From positions 1 through 42,308 of the forward strand of contig QKBZ01000298.1 in assembly GCA_003245895.1 (NCBI GenBank): DNA of 42,308 nucleotides, given 5' to 3'. Numbering within the stretch: the stretch's first letter is position 1; each line of letters starts with the position of its first letter. The notes under the pieces were generated by a model, which was not told the origin of the DNA, ran no database searches, and saw only the letters and a program-made list of their open reading frames with translations. This stretch comes from Beggiatoa sp. (GTDB taxonomy: Bacteria; Pseudomonadota; Gammaproteobacteria; Beggiatoales; Beggiatoaceae). Shown here piece after piece: positions 36,152-42,308 of the stretch. A program made the translations under genes and the position numbers.

Positions 36152-37570
36152 TCACCCCGCCCATTTAGCCAACACCAACAATAACAAAGTCATCACACTC
36201 AAGCCCCAACTCACGCGGTCACTGAGCACAAATTGCACCGGATCATCGTGCATTTGCTGGCGATGTCCTAAGAACCACATGCGAGTTAAACCGTATAACC
36301 ACAGCGGACACAACAGCCACAGCCAGAAAGGGGATTGATAGACCGCACTTTTATCATCGCTGTGAATGTATAAAGCAAACACCAATATCGATAAATACGC
36401 GCTAATCGTGCCGAAGCTTAATACCATTGGTAAATCATCCGCTTGATAACCGCGATTTTTCACTAAAGCATTGGCTTGCAGTTGCGCCAGCTCAATATAG
36501 CGTTTTAAAAAGGCGAGGCTGATAAACAAAAACAGCGAGAATGCTAACAGCCAAGAAGTTGTTGCCACGCCAATCGCTAACCCACCCGCGAATAAACGGT
36601 GTGTGTATAAACCAGCTAACACGATCACATCTAGCACTAAACGCCGTTTTAGATAAAACGAATAAGACAATGTCAGTGCTAAATACAGCCATAAAATGCC
36701 AACGAATGACAGCGGCAAACAGCTTAGGGCCAAAATACTACTGCTCAGCACTAAACTGACGAAAATCGGTAAACCATGCTGAATCGGCAAAACACCGGCA
36801 GCAAAAGGGCGGTTTCTTTTAGTTGGATGTACGCGGTCGGCAGCTAAGTCTAATAAATCATTAATCACATACCCTGCTGAAGCCATCAGCGAGAAACACA
36901 GCGCGGCAATTAACAACAAGCCCCATTTTGACCAGAGCAAGGCATCGCCAGACAGTAACAAGGGCACGAATAACAGCGCGTTTTTTGACCATTGATGTGG
37001 ACGCAGTAGTTTAAACCATGCCTTCCATGTGACTTTTGCCGCAGGAAAAACCCTTGAAACAGAGTCTTGAAAGCGTTGTTGCAAGCCCTTCGCTGGCGCG
37101 ACTAAATAACGCTCTTTTGCTGCTTCCAATACCGGCACATCTGCCATTGAATCGCCCATATAAGCAAAATCGCCATAGACTAATTGCAAGCGATCCCGTT
37201 TGGTGCGACCTTTCAAGTTATATTGCAAATCACTGCCGATCACTTCATCAAACAGCCCTAAATGCTGTGCCACCGCTTCGGCAATGCGGTAATCCGCTGC
37301 GGTTGCCAGCACTAAACGGCGGCCTTGCTCATGTTGTTGCTGTAAAAAGTCCAGCACCTCAGTGCGATATGGCAAGGTTTCCACTGCTAACGGTGCATGG
37401 TCGCTAATACACGCTTTTAAATATTGTCGCCCTTTTAATAACCAAAATGGCAGCAAAAAGCATAGCCACGGGCGACGGCGTAATAATACAAATAGACTTT
37501 CCCATAAGGTGTCTGTGGCGATTAAAGTGCCATCTAAATCGACACATAAGGGTAATGCTTCAGTTTTCAT
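36152..37570 (-). CDS. HAD phosphatase - UbiA prenyltransferase fusion
   Basis: This 472-residue membrane protein combines a cytoplasmic HAD hydrolase (about 1-180: DLDGTLIATDT, ATAADYRIAEAV, YMGDSMADVPVLE) with a multi-helix UbiA prenyltransferase (about 185-472). The latter has the aspartate motif NDLLDLAADRVHPTKRNRP, close to decaprenyl-phosphate phosphoribosyltransferase, and YSFYLKRRLVLDVIVLA. The likely reaction is joining a phosphosugar such as PRPP to a lipid carrier, then dephosphorylation by the HAD part, making polyprenyl-phosphate-sugar donors for cell-surface glycans. It starts within the avtA stop (ATGA). Substrate is inferred. Confidence 0.83.
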   Translation of the reverse strand: MKTEALPLCVDLDGTLIATDTLWESLFVLLRRRPWLCFLLPFWLLKGRQYLKACISDHAPLAVETLPYRTEVLDFLQQQHEQGRRLVLATAADYRIAEAVAQHLGLFDEVIGSDLQYNLKGRTKRDRLQLVYGDFAYMGDSMADVPVLEAAKERYLVAPAKGLQQRFQDSVSRVFPAAKVTWKAWFKLLRPHQWSKNALLFVPLLLSGDALLWSKWGLLLIAALCFSLMASAGYVINDLLDLAADRVHPTKRNRPFAAGVLPIQHGLPIFVSLVLSSSILALSCLPLSFVGILWLYLALTLSYSFYLKRRLVLDVIVLAGLYTHRLFAGGLAIGVATTSWLLAFSLFLFISLAFLKRYIELAQLQANALVKNRGYQADDLPMVLSFGTISAYLSILVFALYIHSDDKSAVYQSPFWLWLLCPLWLYGLTRMWFLGHRQQMHDDPVQFVLSDRVSWGLSVMTLLLLVLAKWAG

Positions 37571-38835
37571 TTGCCGGAATAAGCCTCACGTACTGTGGCT
37601 GCAATGATTTCAATCCCTGCACGTACTGTCTCTGGCGGTTGTGCGTAACTCAGGCGAATGCACTGGTGACGGTGTGGAAAATCGGGATCAGCCAAACCGG
37701 GGAAGAAGTGATGGCCGGGCACAATTAACACGCCGCGTGCTTTTAAGCGTTCATATAACTGTTGGCTATTAATTGGCAAGCCTCTAAACCACATCCAGAG
37801 GAAAAACGCACCTTCTGCTTGGTGTAAAAAGTAATCTACATCAGCAAAGCATTCGTGTATCCACGCCACGGCTTGCATGGCTTTGCTGTGGTAATAAGGT
37901 TTAATCACATCACGGCTTAAGCACATGATTTCGCCACTTTGAATCATTTCTAACGCTAACACTGCGCCGAGACTGTTAGGCGCGAGGGTTAAAATCGCAC
38001 TGACGCTGGAAATGGCGTGAATGATTTCATCGCGGGCGATGATGATGCCGGTGCGCCCACCGGGTAAACCCAATTTAGACAGACTTAAGCACAACACAAT
38101 ATTGTCGTGCCACAGTGGTTGCGCATCAGTGAAAATGATGTTGGGGAACGGTGTGCCATACGCGCCGTCAACGATTAACGGGATATTGTGGGCTTGCGCT
38201 AATTGGTCTAATTGCGCCACTTCATCATCGGTTAACACGTTGCCGGTCGGGTTGGTGGGGCGAGAGATACAGATTGCGCCAATGTCATCGTTTAAGGTGG
38301 CTTTGACCGCCTCAAAATCGATGTGATATTTAAACATGTGCGCGTCGCCATATTCCACTGTTGGCGGGCAGGCAACAAAAAAGTCATCGGTTAAACCTAA
38401 GTCGCCATAGCCAATATATTCGGGGGCGAGGGGGAGTAATATTTTTTTGTGACTGCCATCGGCGAACTGTCCCGCGAATAAGTTAAACAGGACAAAAAAA
38501 GCAGATTGACTACCATTGGTTAAGGCAATGTTGCTCGGTTTTACATCCCAGCCAAATTGCTGATTTAAGAACGCGGCAAGCCCTTCGATAAAATCATGAT
38601 GACCTTGTGGGCTGTCATAATTACCGATCATGCGTTCAAATTCGCCATCGTTGCTTAAGATGTTTTCCATCCGAGCACGAAACCGAATTTCGACTTCGGG
38701 AATGCGACCAGGGTTGCCACCACCGAGCATGTGCATTTGCGTGCGCCCCGCCATCGCCGAGCCGAGGTCGTCCATTAAGTGCAAAATGCCAGAACTGAGG
38801 TTGGTATATTTTTGTCCAAAGCTTGAGAGTTTCAT
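37567..38835 (-). CDS. avtA: Valine-pyruvate aminotransferase
   Basis: AvtA is a PLP-dependent class I aminotransferase that interconverts valine and pyruvate with 2-oxoisovalerate and alanine. The 422-residue protein has the family start FGQKYTNLSSGILHLMDDLG, then MLGGGNPGRIPEVE, TNGSQSAFFVLFNLFAGQF, ISRPTNPTGNV, the cofactor Asp segment IVDGAYGTPFPNI and the Schiff-base Lys in SLSKLGLPGGRTGI. AGGAC lies six bases before ATG 38835. It overlaps the downstream HAD-UbiA gene by four bases, so both are coupled even though their roles seem unrelated. Confidence 0.93.
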   Translation of the reverse strand: MKLSSFGQKYTNLSSGILHLMDDLGSAMAGRTQMHMLGGGNPGRIPEVEIRFRARMENILSNDGEFERMIGNYDSPQGHHDFIEGLAAFLNQQFGWDVKPSNIALTNGSQSAFFVLFNLFAGQFADGSHKKILLPLAPEYIGYGDLGLTDDFFVACPPTVEYGDAHMFKYHIDFEAVKATLNDDIGAICISRPTNPTGNVLTDDEVAQLDQLAQAHNIPLIVDGAYGTPFPNIIFTDAQPLWHDNIVLCLSLSKLGLPGGRTGIIIARDEIIHAISSVSAILTLAPNSLGAVLALEMIQSGEIMCLSRDVIKPYYHSKAMQAVAWIHECFADVDYFLHQAEGAFFLWMWFRGLPINSQQLYERLKARGVLIVPGHHFFPGLADPDFPHRHQCIRLSYAQPPETVRAGIEIIAATVREAYSGK

Positions 38836-38941
38836 AGCGCGTCCTGTTTAGGGTCACGAAAAAAAAGCGTTATGATCGCGTATTTGTGGTGAGTTATACA
38901 AGCCGTTGAGTTATTTAGCGTCAGCAAAAAGAGGAAAAAAG

Positions 38942-39385
38942 ATGAGCATGTGTTATGGCTTTAACCGTCGCCAAGGTCAGCAAGTGATTAGCCTTGAGTA
39001 TGACTTTGCGGCAGTGGCGCAGTTTCATACCGCATTAAACGCGATTTGTAAGCGTTTGCAGGTGTTGCCATTTAAGGATTGGGTAGACGAAATGGCTTTA
39101 ACTTGTGAGTTTGACGAAGAAGGTTCAGATTTTTTTGAGCTTATGCAGAGTAATTATGCTCAGGGTGAACGGCCTTATTCTTTAGATTCAATGACGTGGG
39201 TGCCAGCGAAAGAGGCGTTAACGGCTGTGCAGGCGGTGGTGACGTTTCTTACTGAGCAGGCTGCGGAGTCTGGTTTAAACGCGGATGCGGTGGCGCGGGT
39301 GCAAGAGGAGTTGCTTGTATTGCAGCGGGAGTTGATGACGGCGGTGGAGTTGGGGCAGTTGGTGAATTTGGAGTGGTTGAGTTGA
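38942..39385 (+). CDS. Acidic orphan protein
   Basis: I do not recognise this 147-residue, acidic protein. There is no signal peptide or membrane helix. Visible segments are SLEYDFAAVAQFHTALNAIC, LTCEFDEEGSDFFELMQSNY, and a long C-terminal helix LNADAVARVQEELLVLQREL. I chose ATG 38942 because GAGG lies seven bases upstream; a TTG at 38906 and an ATG at 38948 are alternatives. It sits 29 bases before the toxin gene and might belong to the same transcript, but nothing shows a toxin-antitoxin role. Confidence 0.6.
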   Translation: MSMCYGFNRRQGQQVISLEYDFAAVAQFHTALNAICKRLQVLPFKDWVDEMALTCEFDEEGSDFFELMQSNYAQGERPYSLDSMTWVPAKEALTAVQAVVTFLTEQAAESGLNADAVARVQEELLVLQRELMTAVELGQLVNLEWLS

Positions 39386-39414
39386 TGATATTAAACTCTT
39401 AAGCGGAGGATGCA

Positions 39415-39690
39415 ATGGAGTTTGAATGGAATCCCCAAAAAGCGGACATCAATAAAAGCAAGCACGGTGTTTCTTTTGACGAAGCTTCCACTGTATTTGC
39501 CGATGTTTTATCGATAACTTATCCTGATCTTGATCACTCAGAGCAGGAAGAACGCTATATTATTATAGGAGCGTCAAATAAAAATAGGGTGCTTATCATT
39601 GCTCATGTATACCGTAATGATACCATCCGAATTATCAGTGCAAGACCTGCAACTAAACGGGAGCAAGCTTTTTATGAGTCTGGAAAATAG
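39415..39690 (+). CDS. brnT: BrnT-type ribonuclease toxin
   Basis: BrnT is the RelE-fold RNase of the type II BrnT-BrnA toxin-antitoxin pair; it slows growth by cutting RNA. The 91-residue length and the motifs FEWNPQKADINKSKHGVSF (family WDxxKxxxNxxKHGVxF), EASTVFAD, and the end IRIISARPATKREQAFYES are diagnostic. GCGGAGGA lies five bases before ATG 39415. The gene overlaps the antitoxin by 17 bases. Confidence 0.93.
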   Translation: MEFEWNPQKADINKSKHGVSFDEASTVFADVLSITYPDLDHSEQEERYIIIGASNKNRVLIIAHVYRNDTIRIISARPATKREQAFYESGK

Positions 39691-39901
39691 CGACGAATTA
39701 ACAGATGAATTACGAGAAGAATATGATTTTTCTCAAATGGCTGGAGGTGTGCGAGGCAAATATGCTGCACAATGCCAAAAAGGTACAAAGCTTGTCATGT
39801 TAGAACCTGATGTGGCAAAAGTATTCCCTGATGCAAAATCAGTTAACGAAGCTTTGCGTGCCTTAGCAAAAATTATCCAACAACATCATACAATTGCCTA
39901 A
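39674..39901 (+). CDS. Antitoxin partner of the BrnT-like toxin
   Basis: This 75-residue acidic protein overlaps the toxin gene end, and its segment EYDFSQMAGGVRGKYAAQ resembles antitoxins commonly found beside BrnT. The second half, MLEPDVAKVFPDAKSVNEA, is the family's conserved tail. It differs from classical ribbon-helix-helix BrnA in my memory, so I leave the gene symbol empty. A longer in-frame start at 39599 lies deep inside the toxin and is less likely; GGGAG precedes ATG 39674 by ten bases. Confidence 0.85.
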   Translation: MSLENSDELTDELREEYDFSQMAGGVRGKYAAQCQKGTKLVMLEPDVAKVFPDAKSVNEALRALAKIIQQHHTIA

Positions 39902-39929
39902 GCAAGCTGTGAAGCCAAATGCAAATTAA

Positions 39930-42167
39930 CTAAACACTCTTAGCCAACATCGCAATCCGTTTCTTCAACGCCTGATTCTGCACATGCAATTCATTATCCG
40001 TTGCCAGCAAGCGCTGCTGTAACTGGTAAATCGTTAAATGCGAGCGTACACGGGCCAACACTTCCTCAGATTGGAAAGGTTTCGTGATGTAATCTACTGC
40101 ACCGGCTTTAAAACCTTTTAACTTATTTTCTACTTCACTCAAGGCAGTGGTAAAAATAATGGGAATATGTGCTGTTTTGGGGTCTGCTTTGATGCGGCGA
40201 CAGACTTCAAAACCGTCCATATTGGGCATCATTACATCTAATAAAATAATATGCGGCTGGGCATAATTTAGCGTTTCTAATGCACCTTCGCCACTGTCAG
40301 CGATTAACACCTCAAACCCATTGTGTGACAACATCTCATACATCACAGTTAAATTAATATCGACATCATCTACCACTAACACCATCGGTGTTTGTTGTTG
40401 TGTCAGGCTTAAAATTTTACGGGTTTCTTGCACATAAATATTAGCAACTGTGTCTTCAGGATTCGTCGTAACCACTTGTTCAAAAAAGTATAATGCTTGC
40501 GGAAATTCCTCACGCTGAAAACAACTCATCGCTTGATCAAAAATATGCTGTGTCTTTTGCTTTAATAATTTTAATTCGGAGGGATCAGCATCATACACTT
40601 CATATACCGTGACCTCGGTCGATTTCCCTTTCACCGTGACCCGATCCACCATGCGAATACGGTATTGGCTAGGGTCTTGTAAACGCTGATAAGTATGCTC
40701 GGTGATTAATAACGGCACGCCATAGGTCTTCGTTAATGCTTCAATACGTGCAGATAAATTTACCGTGTCCCCAATAACGGTACTGTCCATGCGCGTTTGG
40801 CCGCCAATAATGCCCAGCATTAAAGAACCAGAATTTAAACCGATACCAACATGAATAGAAGGATAAGCAATAGCGGTTAATAAAATATTGTATTGCTCTA
40901 ATGCCTTTAACATATCAACCGCACACGATAAAGCATCATCAGCATTGGTAGGAAATAACACCATGATGGCATCGCCAATGTATTTATCGATTAAGCCTTG
41001 ATGCTTAACAATAATCGGCTCCATTTGCCCTAAATAATGATTCACATAATCAAAATTTTCTCGTGTTGATAACTGTTCAGAAATGCTAGTGAACCCCCGA
41101 ATATCTGAAAACAACACGGTCATTTCGCGTTCTGTTTGATCACCTAAGCTCGTTGTTAATACGCTTTCTTTACCCAGTAAATTTAAAAAGCCATTCGGCA
41201 CAAAGCGCTCATAAGCATTATTCAGTTCAACAATTTTTTGCGTGGCTTGTTTAATCGCGTAACGTAATTGGCGTGGTGCATTGAATAAGGTAAAGACTAA
41301 TAAAGCACCAAATAAGGCTAATGTTAAACCAATCGCCCATAACCATAAGGAGACCGGTGCTGCATGTGGCCAGCCTTGTGCGGGTAAACCTGCAAGCCGC
41401 CATGTACCACTGGGCAAGGTGACAGTTAACACAATAGGGGCTTTTAAAAACAGATCAGGACGACCAAAAAACACGCCACCGGCAGGACCTTGGCCATGTC
41501 GTCCCACTAAGGTGTACACCAATTTATTGGCATGTGTTGACGGTGAGTACAGTTCGGATAGTGGGTGCCCTGCTAATATTTCAATCCCTGCTTCACTCAG
41601 TAAGTGCTGGCGCGGAATAAACATGCTGAGCATGCCCCAAATTTGGGCAGGCCGGTCAGCAGTGGGGGGTGAAAAGATGGGTAAAAATAAAATAAAGTGT
41701 GCTTGCCGTTCGTCTTCAGTTGGCCCTGCGACCCATAGTGCTTGCTGTTGTAACGCTTGTTCAATGGTGTCCGTTTCACTGCGGGAGAGTTCAGGCAATG
41801 GCAGCGGATAAGCATGTGTAATGCGTTGATCACGGTATAAACGAATTTGACTGACTTCGTTTTCTTTGGTGAGCAAGTGATCAATAAACTGCTTAAATTC
41901 ATCGGCAGAGACTTGATAATCCATCACGTTAAAATAACTGGCGATAGCTTGCGCCAGTGATAAACGCTGGTGAATAGATTGTTCTAAGCGTAGTCGAATG
42001 CTGGTTAAACTTTCTGTGACACGGGTGCGGACATGTTGTTGATACCGATCTCGTTCAGCAACGTCAAAAATCCATGTGACAAACAGAATGGACATGGCTG
42101 TCATGATAGCCATAATCCAAGGGAGTTTCAGGTGCTTCTCAAGCGCTTTTAATCGCCGTTTGTTCAA
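39930..42167 (-). CDS. CHASE-domain adenylate cyclase with C-terminal receiver
   Basis: This 745-residue signalling protein has an N-terminal membrane helix (about 17-34), a CHASE-like sensor (about 50-200), a second helix (about 273-296), a class III cyclase (about 345-490) and a receiver (about 595-710). Cyclase residues visible are metal-binding Asp355 (LFSDIRGF) and Asp399 (YIGDAIM), with Lys395/Thr463 suggesting ATP, and Asn470/Arg474. The receiver has DD at 600-601, phospho-acceptor Asp644 (ILLDVMMP) and Lys696. It should make cAMP in response to an external and a phosphorylation signal. In-frame TAA lies just upstream, so the start is TTG 42167, or ATT. Confidence 0.9.
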   Translation of the reverse strand: MNKRRLKALEKHLKLPWIMAIMTAMSILFVTWIFDVAERDRYQQHVRTRVTESLTSIRLRLEQSIHQRLSLAQAIASYFNVMDYQVSADEFKQFIDHLLTKENEVSQIRLYRDQRITHAYPLPLPELSRSETDTIEQALQQQALWVAGPTEDERQAHFILFLPIFSPPTADRPAQIWGMLSMFIPRQHLLSEAGIEILAGHPLSELYSPSTHANKLVYTLVGRHGQGPAGGVFFGRPDLFLKAPIVLTVTLPSGTWRLAGLPAQGWPHAAPVSLWLWAIGLTLALFGALLVFTLFNAPRQLRYAIKQATQKIVELNNAYERFVPNGFLNLLGKESVLTTSLGDQTEREMTVLFSDIRGFTSISEQLSTRENFDYVNHYLGQMEPIIVKHQGLIDKYIGDAIMVLFPTNADDALSCAVDMLKALEQYNILLTAIAYPSIHVGIGLNSGSLMLGIIGGQTRMDSTVIGDTVNLSARIEALTKTYGVPLLITEHTYQRLQDPSQYRIRMVDRVTVKGKSTEVTVYEVYDADPSELKLLKQKTQHIFDQAMSCFQREEFPQALYFFEQVVTTNPEDTVANIYVQETRKILSLTQQQTPMVLVVDDVDINLTVMYEMLSHNGFEVLIADSGEGALETLNYAQPHIILLDVMMPNMDGFEVCRRIKADPKTAHIPIIFTTALSEVENKLKGFKAGAVDYITKPFQSEEVLARVRSHLTIYQLQQRLLATDNELHVQNQALKKRIAMLAKSV

Positions 42168-42249
42168 AATGCGTTAGCCGTCCAGTCAAATCATACAGAC
42201 ATTATATTTATTATCAGTGTTACGCCGTTTTTGTATGATGCAGTAATGT

Positions 42250-42308
42250 TTATAAGGTGTCTTGATCAATTTGCTGTTGTAACGCTTGATATAAACTATC
42301 AAAATGTT
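42250..42308 (-). CDS. Possible C-terminal end of a further minus-strand gene
   Basis: Reading the minus strand from the window edge gives HFDSLYQALQQQIDQDTL and a stop at 42250-42252, a plausible amphipathic protein end. Only 18 codons are visible, so this is a suggestion. If real, it lies 82 bases upstream of the cyclase and may be cotranscribed with it. Confidence 0.3.
   Translation of the reverse strand, partial: HFDSLYQALQQQIDQDTL

Noticed and set aside
41281-41811. Plus-strand frame of 176 codons inside the cyclase gene
   Set aside because: It is antisense to the membrane and CHASE part of a complete cyclase and has a composition rich in Asn, Lys, Ser and Gly without any domain.

Overview
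The window looks like chromosomal DNA of a gammaproteobacterium. Support comes from the gene order tig-clpP-clpX-lon-hupB-ppiD, and from the order rsmB-DUF4390-ntrY-ntrX-trkA, which I recall from other Gamma- and Betaproteobacteria. All proteins look like ordinary proteobacterial ones. The moderate A+T content, dispersed GTAGG...CCTAC palindromes and CTCGTTCCCA-type elements recall Thiotrichales-like (filamentous sulfur bacterium) genomes. That genus-level placement is a weak inference.

Region 1 (1-14.7 kb) is housekeeping. It holds an orphan ATP-grasp-like protein, coaD, a 2[4Fe-4S] ferredoxin, tRNA-Lys and tRNA-Leu, then the protein quality-control block tig-clpP-clpX-lon. It continues with hupB, tRNA-Val and tRNA-Asp, the periplasmic chaperone ppiD, metG and a small helical protein. 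Strong perfect hairpins separate many of the protein genes.

Region 2 (14.7-27 kb) starts with an exported UshA-like 5'-nucleotidase on the minus strand and a DUF2167 membrane protein bracketed by an exact 31-bp direct repeat. The tightly overlapped rsmB-DUF4390-ntrY-ntrX set follows, then trkA and a nitronate-monooxygenase-like flavoprotein. NtrX has a degenerate AAA+ domain: Walker A Lys is Arg, Walker B is altered, and the GAFTGA loop is absent.

Region 3 (27-33.2 kb) is the first accessory stretch. An exported CUB-like/coiled-coil protein is coupled to an inner-membrane-anchored, Pro/Thr-rich OmpA-domain protein, then ung. An A+T-rich island follows, with a secreted orphan, a 17-bp inverted repeat, and an overlapping type II restriction-modification pair (C5 methyltransferase plus Eco47II-like endonuclease). 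A tiny zinc-ribbon membrane protein sits behind a CRP-like site.

Region 4 (33.3-42.3 kb) carries three consecutive family 2 glycosyltransferases for surface glycans. Facing them is an overlapping avtA / HAD-UbiA fusion pair. Then come an orphan acidic protein, a BrnT-type toxin with antitoxin, and a large CHASE-adenylate cyclase-receiver protein on the minus strand.

The best candidates for something not well described are the CUB-like/OmpA pair, the NtrX that has lost its sigma-54 machinery, the DUF2167 gene between direct repeats, and the nested palindromes near the restriction-modification genes. I see no CRISPR array, rRNA, integrase, transposase or prophage.
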